DNA of 64,000 nucleotides from Pseudomonas simiae (GTDB lineage Bacteria > Pseudomonadota > Gammaproteobacteria > Pseudomonadales > Pseudomonadaceae): NCBI RefSeq assembly GCF_900111895.1, contig NZ_FOKB01000011.1:62001-126000 (forward strand), given 5' to 3'. The translations under genes were made by a program, and so were the position numbers. The notes below the pieces were generated by a model. It saw nothing but the letters and a program-made list of their open reading frames with translations, was not told the DNA's origin and did no database searches. Below, in pieces: positions 53,698 to 62,325 of this stretch; position 1 is the first letter of the stretch; every line of letters starts with the position of its first letter.

Positions 53698-53801
53698 GAT
53701 CTGCCCGATTTCAGAAACAAACTATGTCCCAGCATCGCATTTTTAGTCTGGTTTTGTGCAACTAAGCTCTGTGCATCCTTTAACGATGCTGGAGCTGCCC
53801 G

Positions 53802-54668
53802 ATGTTCTCAACCTTCAAGCGCTTGACCCTGGCCACCGCCGCCCTGGCCTTCGCCGCCCATGCGGCAGCGGCCGACCTGAGTCTGGACGTGTACAACCCA
53901 GGCGAAGCCGCGATCTTCCCGGTCAGCTCGGTGCTGGTCAGCGGTGCCAAAGACGCGATCCTGGTGGACGCCCAATTCGGCAAAGGTCAGGCCGAGCAAC
54001 TGGTGCAGAAGATCCGCGCCAGCGGCAAACACCTGACCACTATCTACATCAGCCATGGCGACCCGGACTACTACTTCGGCCTCGACACGCTCACCGCTGC
54101 CTTCCCTGACGCCAAGGTGCTGGCCCCGCAACCGGTGGTCGACCACATCAAGGCCACCGTGGCCGGCAAGCTTGAGTTCTGGGGCCCGAAAATGGGCGCC
54201 GACAAGCCCGCCAAAACCATCGTGCCGCAGGCACTCGAAGGCTCCAGCCTGAGCCTGGAAGGCCAACAGCTTGAGGTGATCGGCCTGGAGGGCCCGCAGC
54301 CAGACCGCAGCTTTGTCTGGATCCCGTCGATCAAGGCCGTGGTCGGTGGTGTGGTTGTCGCCGAAAACATTCACCTGTGGATGGCCGACACCCAGAGCGC
54401 GCAGTCCCACAAAGATTGGCTCGCCACCCTGCAACGCATCGAACAGCTGAAGCCGCGCACGGTGGTGCCAGGCCATTACCTGGGCACGCCGACACTCGCT
54501 TCCGTGGCCTTTACCGCCGACTACATCAAAGCCTTCGACACCGAGACCGCCAAGGCCAAGGATTCTGCCGCCCTGATCGCGGCCATGAAAAAGGGTTACC
54601 CCACCCTCGCCGACGAAAGCTCGCTGGAACTGAGCGCCAAAGTCGCCAAGGGCGAAATGAAGTGGTGA
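53802..54668 (+). CDS. Secreted metallo-beta-lactamase-fold protein with altered metal ligands
   Basis: A 288-residue protein with a signal peptide (residues 1-24, ending AAA) and an MBL fold. The metal motif normally THxHxDH reads SHGDPDYYFGL: the first His and the Asp are kept, the second His is Asp and the last His is Tyr. A later GHYLG may supply another ligand. It may bind a single metal or none; activity as a hydrolase is uncertain. It is followed at 34 bases by an NAD(P)-binding protein, probably as one operon, and is divergent from a LysR gene. Confidence 0.83.
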   Translation: MFSTFKRLTLATAALAFAAHAAAADLSLDVYNPGEAAIFPVSSVLVSGAKDAILVDAQFGKGQAEQLVQKIRASGKHLTTIYISHGDPDYYFGLDTLTAAFPDAKVLAPQPVVDHIKATVAGKLEFWGPKMGADKPAKTIVPQALEGSSLSLEGQQLEVIGLEGPQPDRSFVWIPSIKAVVGGVVVAENIHLWMADTQSAQSHKDWLATLQRIEQLKPRTVVPGHYLGTPTLASVAFTADYIKAFDTETAKAKDSAALIAAMKKGYPTLADESSLELSAKVAKGEMKW

Positions 54669-54702
54669 AGGGTGTTTAAACCCCAACGTACTGGAGAACG
54701 TC

Positions 54703-55317
54703 ATGAGCAAGATTGCAATCATTGGTGCCACCGGCCGTGCCGGTAGCCAACTGCTGGAGGAAGCCCTGCGCCGCGGGCATAGCGTTGTGTCGATCGCACG
54801 TCACACCGACACGCTGGCGGAGCGCCCTGGCGTGATCGCCAAGCAAGTGGATGCGCTGGATGCACACGCCCTGCAGCAGGCCGTGAGCGGCAGCGATGTG
54901 GTGATCAGTGCAGCGCACTTCGCCACCCTGCCCGCCAGCGCCGTGATCGGGCCGGTGAAGAAAGCCGGGGTGAAACGCCTGCTGGTGGTGGGCGGTGCCG
55001 GTTCACTGTTGCTGCCGGGTGGCGGTCGGGTGATCGACAGCGAAGGTTTCCCGGCTGAGTACAAAGCCGAAGCCAGTGCGGGGGCTGCGTTTCTCGATGC
55101 GCTGCGTCAGGAGAAGGAACTGGATTGGACCTTCCTGTCGCCGTCGGCGGAGTTCGTTGAGACCGAACGCACCGGCACCTTCCGTCTGGGCCAGGATGAT
55201 CTGTTGGTGAGCAGTGAAGGCCGCAGCTGGATCAGCTTTGCCGACTATGCCATCGCCTTGATCGACGAAGTGGAATCGCCAAAGCACTCCCGCCAGCGTT
55301 TCACCGTGGGCTACTGA
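54703..55317 (+). CDS. NAD(P)-binding NmrA-like oxidoreductase
   Basis: A 204-residue short-chain Rossmann protein starting KIAIIGATGRAGSQLLEEALRRGH, with later LLVVGGAGSLLLPGG and LDWTFLSPSAEF. Family members act as NADPH sensors or reductases. GGAG before the ATG is not strong; the gap to the MBL gene is 34 bases. Its end is followed by a terminator derived from a REP arm pair. Confidence 0.87.
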   Translation: MSKIAIIGATGRAGSQLLEEALRRGHSVVSIARHTDTLAERPGVIAKQVDALDAHALQQAVSGSDVVISAAHFATLPASAVIGPVKKAGVKRLLVVGGAGSLLLPGGGRVIDSEGFPAEYKAEASAGAAFLDALRQEKELDWTFLSPSAEFVETERTGTFRLGQDDLLVSSEGRSWISFADYAIALIDEVESPKHSRQRFTVGY

Positions 55318-55331
55318 CCCAACGCGGTTTA

Positions 55332-55367
55332 AAACGGTGGGAGCTGGTTTGCCTGCTCCCACCGTTT
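55332..55367. terminator. REP-derived hairpin terminator
   Basis: AAACGGTGGGAG pairs perfectly (12 bases) with CTCCCACCGTTT around a 12-base loop, between two convergent genes. The arms are parts of REP ends, so a REP copy appears to have been turned into a terminator. T runs are short on both sides. Confidence 0.65.
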
Positions 55368-55372
55368 GATCT

Positions 55373-56251
55373 TCAGTGTTGCGAGAGTTGCGCTTGGCTG
55401 ACCAACCAATCCATCAGGGCTTCAAGCCCGGCGGAAGGCTTCGTCCCCGGCGGATACACCAGGTAATACCCCATCCCCGTCGGCACCCGCAGTTCAAACG
55501 GCATCACCAACCGCCCCGCCTTCACATCCTCGCCAATCAACGCACTGTCGCCAATCGCCACACCGGAACCCTGGGACGCCACCGTCATCGCCAGGTCCAG
55601 CGTTTCAAAATGATGCCCCTGGCTCAGATTGCCCAGCCGTGTATTCGCCGCCTTCAGCCACAACGCCCAGTCGCGTTCATCCCGCGTGGGGTGCAGCAAG
55701 ACCTGTTGCTGCAAATCTGCCGGTGTGCACACGCCATTGAGCAGTGCCGGTGCGCACACCGGTGTGAGTTGTTCATCGAACAGATGCCGCGCCTCGGCCG
55801 ATTGCTCGGCGATGGGCGCATAGATCACCGCCGCATCGAATTGCTCGCGGCGAAAGTCCACCGTGTAGGCCACGGTAGTGGTGAGTTCCACCGGCACGTC
55901 CGGGCGTTCCTTCTGCCATTGCATAAGGCGTGGCAGTAGCCAGCGCATCACACACGTGGAAGCCTTGAGTTGCAGGGTCTGGCGGCGACTGCCGATCTGC
56001 TCCACCGCCTCGCCGAGCAGGCCAAACACCTGCTGTGCGCGCAGTGACCACTCGCGCCCCTCTTCGGTCAGCCTCAAGCCCCGCGCCTGGCGTTGGAACA
56101 GTGCGTAGCCCAGATGGCCTTCCAGCCCCGCGATCTGCCGGCTCACCGCGCCTTGGGTGATGTGCAACTGCTCGGCGGCGCGGGTGAAGTTGCAGCACTG
56201 GGCCGTGACCCAGAAGGTGTGCAGCGCGGGCAGTGGCGGGAGGCGTTTCAT
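55373..56251 (-). CDS. GcvA-type LysR regulator facing the AruI-like gene
   Basis: A 292-residue regulator starting MKRLPPLPALHTFWVTAQ, the form common to GcvA-like regulators; HTH NFTRAAEQLHITQGAVSRQIAGLE. It is divergent from the decarboxylase-dehydrogenase operon across 111 bases and is probably its regulator. The start at 56251 is chosen from the family-typical N-terminus; a longer frame exists. Confidence 0.9.
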   Translation of the reverse strand: MKRLPPLPALHTFWVTAQCCNFTRAAEQLHITQGAVSRQIAGLEGHLGYALFQRQARGLRLTEEGREWSLRAQQVFGLLGEAVEQIGSRRQTLQLKASTCVMRWLLPRLMQWQKERPDVPVELTTTVAYTVDFRREQFDAAVIYAPIAEQSAEARHLFDEQLTPVCAPALLNGVCTPADLQQQVLLHPTRDERDWALWLKAANTRLGNLSQGHHFETLDLAMTVASQGSGVAIGDSALIGEDVKAGRLVMPFELRVPTGMGYYLVYPPGTKPSAGLEALMDWLVSQAQLSQH

Positions 56252-56362
56252 AGGAACGGAGCCATGACGTGAGGACATGGCTAGTATGACTTTTTATCGA
56301 TTGTTGCCGCTACGGCCCAGCCGGTCCAATAACGCCTTACCTCAACAACAAGAGCGACATGT

Positions 56363-57988
56363 ATGGCGACCTGCGGCGAAGTATTGGTCAAGCTCCTGGA
56401 AGGCTACGGCGTGGACCAGGTGTTTGGCATCCCCGGCGTGCACACCGTGGAGCTGTACCGCGGCCTGGCCCGCTCCAGCATCCGTCACGTCACCCCGCGC
56501 CACGAACAGGGCGCCGGCTTCATGGCCGACGGTTATGCACGCACCCGCGGCAAACCCGGCGTGTGCTTCATCATCACCGGCCCCGGCATGACCAATATCA
56601 CCACCGCCATGGGCCAGGCCTATGCCGACTCGATCCCGATGCTGGTGATTTCCAGCGTGCAGTCGCGCAACCAATTGGGTGGCGGACGCGGCAAGCTGCA
56701 TGAGTTGCCGAACCAGAGCGCGATGATGGCCGGCGTGGCGGCGTTCTCCCATACCTTGATGTCAGCGGCGCAATTGCCGGGCGTGTTGGCGCGGGCGTTT
56801 GCGTTGTTCCAGGCCGGACGGCCGCGCCCGGTGCACATCGAAATCCCGCTGGATGTGCTGGTAGAAAATGCCGACGCACTGCTGGGCAGTGAACCGGTCA
56901 GTGTGGCCCGAGCCGGTGCGGCGCCTTCAGCGGTCAAGCACATGAGCCAGCTGCTCGCGGCGGCCAAGAAACCCTTGATCCTGGCCGGTGGTGGCGCCAT
57001 CGACGCCGCCCCGGAACTGACCCGACTGGCCGAGGTACTCGGCGCGCCGGTGGCCCTGACCATCAACGCCAAAGGCCTGCTGCCCTCCAGCCATCCGCTG
57101 CTGATCGGCTCGACCCAGACCCTGGTGGCCACCCGCGCGTTGGTGGCCGAAGCGGACGTGGTATTGGCCATCGGTACCGAGCTGGCGGAAACCGACTACG
57201 ACGTGACCTTCGCCGGTGGTTTCGAGATCCCCGGCGCCCTGTTGCGCGTCGACATCGACCCCGACCAGACCGTGCGCAACTACCCGCCGCAAGTAGCACT
57301 GGTGGCCGATGCGCAAATCGCCGCGCAAGCGCTGTTGACCGAGTTGGGCAGCGAACCCTTGCCAGCGCGTAACAGCGCGTGGGGCGCTCAACGTGTCGCC
57401 CACTTGTGGGCTGAACTGACACCCACCTGGGACACCGCCACCCGCGCGCAAACCCTGTTCCTCAACACCGTCCTGGAAACGCTGCCCAATGCCGTACTGG
57501 TCGGCGACTCCACCCAGCCGGTGTACAGCGGCAACCTGACCCTGAACCTCGATCACCCGCGCCGCTGGTTCAACGCGTCCACCGGCTACGGCACCTTGGG
57601 CTACGCCCTGCCCGCCGCCATCGGCGCCTGGCTGGGGCGTGGCGATGGGCAGCCAGTGGTGTGCCTGATCGGCGACGGCGGCCTGCAATTCACCCTGCCG
57701 GAACTGGCCAGTGCCGTGGAGGCGCGCACGCCGGTGATCGTGTTGCTGTGGAATAACCACGGCTATGAAGAGATCAAGAAATACATGGTCAACCGCGCCA
57801 TCGAGCCGGTCGGCGTGGACATCTACACGCCGGACTTTATCGGTGCGGCCAAGGCACTGGGTTGCGCCGCCGAAAGCATTCAAGGTGTTGAGTCGCTACG
57901 CGTGGCATTACGCGCCGCAGCTGATCGCCAAGGGCCGACGTTGATTGAAATCAACCAGGGGCTGTGGATGAAGGCGGTGACGGTATGA
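56363..57988 (+). CDS. aruI: ThDP-dependent 2-ketoacid decarboxylase, AruI-like (5-guanidino-2-oxopentanoate decarboxylase)
   Basis: A 541-residue enzyme of the acetolactate-synthase fold. The ThDP-activating Glu48 is in TPRHEQGAGFMADGYAR, and the cofactor motif GDGGLQFTLPELASAVEAR...NNHGY is complete. It lacks the FAD-associated features of acetolactate synthase and resembles AruI of P. aeruginosa, which decarboxylates 2-ketoarginine to 4-guanidinobutyraldehyde. The next gene, an aldehyde dehydrogenase, overlaps its stop, as expected for the KauB step. The aminotransferase AruH is not next to it, so another 2-ketoacid substrate is possible. Confidence 0.82.
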   Translation: MATCGEVLVKLLEGYGVDQVFGIPGVHTVELYRGLARSSIRHVTPRHEQGAGFMADGYARTRGKPGVCFIITGPGMTNITTAMGQAYADSIPMLVISSVQSRNQLGGGRGKLHELPNQSAMMAGVAAFSHTLMSAAQLPGVLARAFALFQAGRPRPVHIEIPLDVLVENADALLGSEPVSVARAGAAPSAVKHMSQLLAAAKKPLILAGGGAIDAAPELTRLAEVLGAPVALTINAKGLLPSSHPLLIGSTQTLVATRALVAEADVVLAIGTELAETDYDVTFAGGFEIPGALLRVDIDPDQTVRNYPPQVALVADAQIAAQALLTELGSEPLPARNSAWGAQRVAHLWAELTPTWDTATRAQTLFLNTVLETLPNAVLVGDSTQPVYSGNLTLNLDHPRRWFNASTGYGTLGYALPAAIGAWLGRGDGQPVVCLIGDGGLQFTLPELASAVEARTPVIVLLWNNHGYEEIKKYMVNRAIEPVGVDIYTPDFIGAAKALGCAAESIQGVESLRVALRAAADRQGPTLIEINQGLWMKAVTV

Positions 57989-59427
57989 ACGCGGTATTGA
58001 ACGGTGTGTATATCAATGGGGCATGGCGTGCCGGGCATGCCTCGCTTGAGGTGATCAACCCCGCGACTGAGGCCGTCCTGGCCCATGTCAGTATTGGCGA
58101 CGCGAACGCGGTGGCTGAGGCGGTCGAGGCCGCCAGCGCCGCCTTCAGCGCCTGGTCGAAAAGCACCGGCCGCGATCGCGCCGCGCTGTTACGCACGATC
58201 GCCCAAGGCGTGGGCGAGCAGCGCGAACACCTGATGCACCTGCAGTCGAGCAATAACGGCAAACCGCTGTTTGAAGCCGCGATTGATGTGGACGATGTGA
58301 TCGCCACCTTCGACTACTACGCCAGCGTGGCCGAGGCGATGGATGCCAGCCAGGATCGCCCGGTGGAGCTGCCCAGCACTGACTTCAGCGCCCGCCTGCG
58401 CCGTGAGCCATGTGGCGTGGTGGGGCTGATCGTGCCGTGGAATTTCCCGATGGTGACCACTGCCTGGAAACTCGCCCCGGCGCTGGCGGCCGGCTGCTGC
58501 GTGGTGCTCAAGCCTTCGGAAGTCACGCCGTTGGCGGAGTTGCAACTGGCGCGGATTATTGCCGAGGCCGGCTTGCCGACCGGGGTATTCAACCTGGTGT
58601 GCGGCACGGGCCTGGACGTCGGAGCGCCGCTGGCGGCGGATCGCCGCGTGGCGAAGATTTCCTTCACGGGCAGCAACGCCGTCGGCGTGCAGGTGATGCA
58701 GCGCGCCGCCGAAACCATCAAGGGTGTGAGCCTGGAACTGGGCGGCAAATCCTCCCTGCTGGTGTTGGCCGATGCCGACCTCGACCTGGCGGTGGAGCTG
58801 GCCTGCGGCGGTGGCTTCTTCAACGCAGGGCAGATGTGTTCGGCCACCAGTCGTGTGTTGGTAGCCGACAGCCTGGCGGATGAGTTCCTTCGACGTCTGC
58901 AGGCGCGGGCCGAAGGCATTCGCGTGGCTGACCCCTTTGCCGATGACGTGGAAATGGGCGCGCTGATCAATCGCGTGCACTATCAGCGTGTGCGGGGGCA
59001 TATCCAGCGCGGCGTTGAAGCTGGCGCACGCCTGCTGTGCGGCGGCGACCGCCCGGTGGATCTGCCGAAAGGTTTTTTCATTCGCCCGACCGTGTTCACC
59101 GACGTACCGCTGGACAGCGCGTTGTGGAACGAAGAGATCTTTGGCCCGGTGCTCTGCGTACGACGTTTTACCTGCGAAGCCGAGGCCATCGCCCTGGCCA
59201 ATGACAGCGATTTCGGCCTGGTGGCGAGTGTGGTCAGCGCCAGCACGGAAACCGCCGAGCGTGTGGCGAATGCCTTGCAGGCCGGGCTGGTATGGATCAA
59301 TGCACCGCAAGTCATCTTCCCGCACACCGCGTGGGGCGGCTACAAGCAGAGCAGCATTGGTCGCGAGTTGGGGCCCTGGGGCCTGGCAGCGTTTCAAGAG
59401 ATCAAGCACGTGATCAGATCCAACTAA
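57985..59427 (+). CDS. Aldehyde dehydrogenase, KauB/betaine-aldehyde type
   Basis: A 480-residue NAD(P)-dependent aldehyde dehydrogenase. The active Cys is in FNAGQMCSATSRV and the general-base Glu is in SLELGGKSS; the fold motif PWNFPMVTTAWKLAPALAAG is present. It should oxidise the aldehyde produced by the preceding decarboxylase, such as 4-guanidinobutyraldehyde. Its ATG overlaps the aruI-like stop by four bases (ATGA). A REPIN follows. Soluble and likely tetrameric. Confidence 0.9.
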   Translation: MNAVLNGVYINGAWRAGHASLEVINPATEAVLAHVSIGDANAVAEAVEAASAAFSAWSKSTGRDRAALLRTIAQGVGEQREHLMHLQSSNNGKPLFEAAIDVDDVIATFDYYASVAEAMDASQDRPVELPSTDFSARLRREPCGVVGLIVPWNFPMVTTAWKLAPALAAGCCVVLKPSEVTPLAELQLARIIAEAGLPTGVFNLVCGTGLDVGAPLAADRRVAKISFTGSNAVGVQVMQRAAETIKGVSLELGGKSSLLVLADADLDLAVELACGGGFFNAGQMCSATSRVLVADSLADEFLRRLQARAEGIRVADPFADDVEMGALINRVHYQRVRGHIQRGVEAGARLLCGGDRPVDLPKGFFIRPTVFTDVPLDSALWNEEIFGPVLCVRRFTCEAEAIALANDSDFGLVASVVSASTETAERVANALQAGLVWINAPQVIFPHTAWGGYKQSSIGRELGPWGLAAFQEIKHVIRSN

Positions 59428-59441
59428 CACCGAAGATCCCC

Positions 59442-59524
59442 TGTGGGAGCGGGCTTGTTCGCGAAGCGGTGCGTCAGTCGATGAATGCATTGGCTGAATC
59501 ACCGCTTTCGCGAGCAAGCCCGCT
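59442..59524. repeat. REPIN with truncated right arm
   Basis: TGTGGGAGCGGGCTTGTTCGCGAA and the inverted TTTCGCGAGCAAGCCCGC, which ends abruptly in CGCTTTTTGATC, enclose a middle of about 44 bases. The outer CTCCCACA is lost on the right side. Confidence 0.85.
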
Positions 59525-59640
59525 TTTTGATCAGCGGTGAATCCGTCACCTGCAATTTTTCAATAGCCTCTGCGACTTTCTCATTTGCCCCCTCCTCCCA
59601 CCCATGGCCTGATTCCCCCTTGTTCTTTCAAGGCCGTCCC

Positions 59641-60828
59641 ATGGAAACCGTTCAAACAAAACCCATTACCGCCGCCTGGCTGATGATCAGCGTCGTACTG
59701 GTCGCCCTTAACCTACGCCCGTCGATGGCCGCTGTCGGCCCCCTGTTGTCCTCGATTCGCGGCGACGTGCCATTAAGTTTCAGCAGCGCAGCCCTACTCA
59801 CCATGTTGCCGGTGATGGCCATGGGCTTGGCAATGTTCTTTGGCATGGGCCTGGCCAAGCGCTTCGGCGAGCACCGCAGCATCGGGGTGTCGCTGGTGGT
59901 AATTGGCGTGGCGACGTTGTCGCGGCTGTTCCTGGATTCGGCGCTGGAGTTGATTGTCAGCGCCGTCGCCGCCGGCGTGGGGATCGCGATGATCCAGGCG
60001 CTGATGCCGGCGCTGATCAAGTCGCGGTTCAGTGACAACGTCTCGCTGTTCATGGGCCTTTACGTCACCGCGATCATGGGGGGCGCGGCGCTGGCGGCAT
60101 CGTTTGCACCGTTCGTGCAGGTGCAGACCGGCAGCTGGCGCATCGGCCTGGCGATTTGGGCCGTGCTGGCACTGTTGGCCTTGGTGTTTTGGTACGCCCA
60201 GCGCTCAGCGTTGCCGCCACTGCCCCAAACCGGCGTCGGGCCTCAGGCGTCATTTTTCGGTAACGGGCGCGCGTGGTTGCTGGCGGTGTTTTTCGGCCTC
60301 GGCACCGCGTCCTACACCTGCGTACTCGCCTGGCTGGCGCCCTACTACGTGGAGCAAGGGTGGAGCGAGCAGAACGCCGGCTTGCTGCTGGGTTTCCTGA
60401 CGGCCATGGAAGTCGTGTCCGGTCTGGTCACCCCCGCCATCGCCAACCGTCGCCAGGATAAACGCGGCGTGGTGGCGGTGCTGCTGGTGCTGATCATCCT
60501 CGGTTTCTGCGGCCTGATTCTGAGCCCGCAACACCTGAGCCTGCTGTGGCCTTGCCTGCTCGGCCTGGGCATCGGCGGCTTGTTCCCGATGAGCCTGATC
60601 CTGTCCCTCGACCACCTGGACAACCCGCGCCGCGCCGGTGGCCTCACCGCGTTTGTGCAGGGCATCGGCTACCTGATTGCCGGGGTGTCGCCGCTGATCG
60701 CCGGGATCATCCGTGACCAACTGGGCAGCTTCGAATGGGCCTGGTGGTCGCTGACGGCGGTAATCGGGCTGATGCTGTTGATCGTCACGCGTTTCAACCC
60801 AAGGCATTACGCGCGACATATCCGTTGA
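59641..60828 (+). CDS. MFS transporter of CynX/NimT family
   Basis: A 395-residue membrane protein with about 12 helices. The N-terminus VALNLRPSMAAVGPLLSSIRGD is characteristic of CynX/NimT proteins, linked to cyanate or nitroimidazole transport. It is 12 kb from cynTS and not in that operon, so cyanate transport is not established. The ATG at 59641 is chosen from the homologue start. A LysR gene follows on the same strand. Confidence 0.85.
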   Translation: METVQTKPITAAWLMISVVLVALNLRPSMAAVGPLLSSIRGDVPLSFSSAALLTMLPVMAMGLAMFFGMGLAKRFGEHRSIGVSLVVIGVATLSRLFLDSALELIVSAVAAGVGIAMIQALMPALIKSRFSDNVSLFMGLYVTAIMGGAALAASFAPFVQVQTGSWRIGLAIWAVLALLALVFWYAQRSALPPLPQTGVGPQASFFGNGRAWLLAVFFGLGTASYTCVLAWLAPYYVEQGWSEQNAGLLLGFLTAMEVVSGLVTPAIANRRQDKRGVVAVLLVLIILGFCGLILSPQHLSLLWPCLLGLGIGGLFPMSLILSLDHLDNPRRAGGLTAFVQGIGYLIAGVSPLIAGIIRDQLGSFEWAWWSLTAVIGLMLLIVTRFNPRHYARHIR

Positions 60829-60925
60829 GGTCGTGTTGCAAACAATATTTGTCTCACCCCAAACATAGAAACGTCCTACAGAGCATTCTATTGGCACGCT
60901 CGTTCCGTTAAGCTTTTATGCTGTC

Positions 60926-60945
60926 TTGTACTGAGTTCGGTACAA
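60926..60945. promoter_or_regulatory. Perfect inverted repeat upstream of LysR gene
   Basis: TTGTAC and GTACAA are separated by 8 bases, 20 bases before the chosen start at 60966. The position suits autoregulation. It lies inside the longer reading frame, which argues for the shorter start. Confidence 0.4.
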
Positions 60946-60965
60946 CGGGTTTACGGACGAAACCG

Positions 60966-61901
60966 ATGTTAAACAGTAACTTGCTCAGAAAGCTCGATAT
61001 GCAGGACTTGATGGTGTTTATCGCCGTCTATGACCAGAGCAGCGTTACCGAGGTGTCTGAAACGCTGTTTGTCAGCCAGTCCACCGTGAGCTACAGCCTG
61101 AAGAAGCTGCGTACCAGTTTTGAAGACGAGCTGTTTATCAACACGCGGGCCGGCATGCGGCCGACGTACAAGGCCACCACCATGTACGGCCATGTGCAGA
61201 AAATCCTCGAAAGCATCAACCTGTGCCACGCCGGTGGCCAGGCCTTCGATCCGACGCAGAAGGCCGTGACCTTTAACGTGTGCGCACCGGAATATTTCGA
61301 GCAATTGATCCTGCCGCGCCTGCTGAAGAACTTCGATCACGCCGACCTGCCGGTGATCGTCAATGTGCAGAAGCTGGAAACCGACATCCCCGCCGACGCC
61401 TTGCGTGAAGGTCGCCTCGACCTGGTGATCTGCTTCGGCCCCAACTTCCACCGTGCCCACAAAGACTTCCGCACCCAGATGCTGCTGGAAGACGACCTGG
61501 TGTGCGTATTCGACAAACGCTCGGCACCGCGGGAGCCGGCCTTCAGCCTGCATTCCTTCGTTGAACGACGCCACGTGTTTCCCACGCCGTGGACCTCCGA
61601 TACCAACATGATCGACGGCTGGCTCGCGCGTCAGGCCCACAAGCGCCAAGTGATCGCCCGCGCCAACAGCTACAGCGCGGCGCTGAAAATGATCACGGGC
61701 ACCGACTTCATCGTCACACTGCCCCGTCGCGTGCAAAAACTGTTGGCACCGGCCACAGTGTTCGGCCATTGCGAAGCGCCGAACGGCTTGCCGGGGTTCA
61801 CGCTGGAAATGCAGTGGAACGAAACCAGTGAACAGGACAGTGCCAATACCTGGTTCAGGGAACAGGTGGTCAAAGTCTGCGCGGATCAGGGTTTACTTTG
61901 A
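60966..61901 (+). CDS. LysR family transcriptional regulator
   Basis: A 311-residue regulator (HTH region SSVTEVSETLFVSQSTVSYSLKKLRTSF). It is downstream of the CynX-type transporter and convergent with the CHMI-like gene. The start at 60966 (MLNSNLLRKLD) is favoured over 60918 because of an inverted repeat lying between them and a typical N-terminus. The ligand and targets are unknown. Confidence 0.87.
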   Translation: MLNSNLLRKLDMQDLMVFIAVYDQSSVTEVSETLFVSQSTVSYSLKKLRTSFEDELFINTRAGMRPTYKATTMYGHVQKILESINLCHAGGQAFDPTQKAVTFNVCAPEYFEQLILPRLLKNFDHADLPVIVNVQKLETDIPADALREGRLDLVICFGPNFHRAHKDFRTQMLLEDDLVCVFDKRSAPREPAFSLHSFVERRHVFPTPWTSDTNMIDGWLARQAHKRQVIARANSYSAALKMITGTDFIVTLPRRVQKLLAPATVFGHCEAPNGLPGFTLEMQWNETSEQDSANTWFREQVVKVCADQGLL

Positions 61902-61914
61902 AGCGTGCGGTGGG

Positions 61915-62277
61915 TCAGCCGATGGCGACTTTACTGTAGGAATCGCGATCCATGTCTACCAACTGGACACTCAGTTGAACCTGCACACCTTCCGGCCAAT
62001 CGCCCAGATCCTGCAGTGCCGCCAGCAGGCTTTGCGACAGCTGCTGCTTGACCTGCGGCGACCGCCCGCTGAGCAGCGATAGCTTCACCGCGATAAAGCC
62101 GCGTGGGTCGAGGGACGTGCCCACTTGGAACGTCTCGACTTTGACTGCACGGCTTTTGATATCGAACTCGGAACCGAACTGGCCGGACCCCATCAGCACA
62201 TTGTTGAGCCGCAACAGGGTTTTCTCGACGGCAAGGCCGGTCAGGTTGGCGGTGTATTCCAGGTGCAGGTGTGGCAT
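61915..62277 (-). CDS. 5-carboxymethyl-2-hydroxymuconate isomerase-like tautomerase
   Basis: A 120-residue tautomerase-fold protein. Pro2 after Met (MPHLHLEYTANL) is the expected catalytic base after Met removal. It resembles HpaF/CHMI, which works in homoprotocatechuate breakdown as a trimer. No other hpa genes are visible here, so it may serve another pathway. GGAG lies six bases before the start. Confidence 0.82.
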   Translation of the reverse strand: MPHLHLEYTANLTGLAVEKTLLRLNNVLMGSGQFGSEFDIKSRAVKVETFQVGTSLDPRGFIAVKLSLLSGRSPQVKQQLSQSLLAALQDLGDWPEGVQVQLSVQLVDMDRDSYSKVAIG

Positions 62278-62325
62278 GGAGGGCTCCGAGTTTTTTGTAG
62301 GAAGATACCTAGATATACCACGGAG

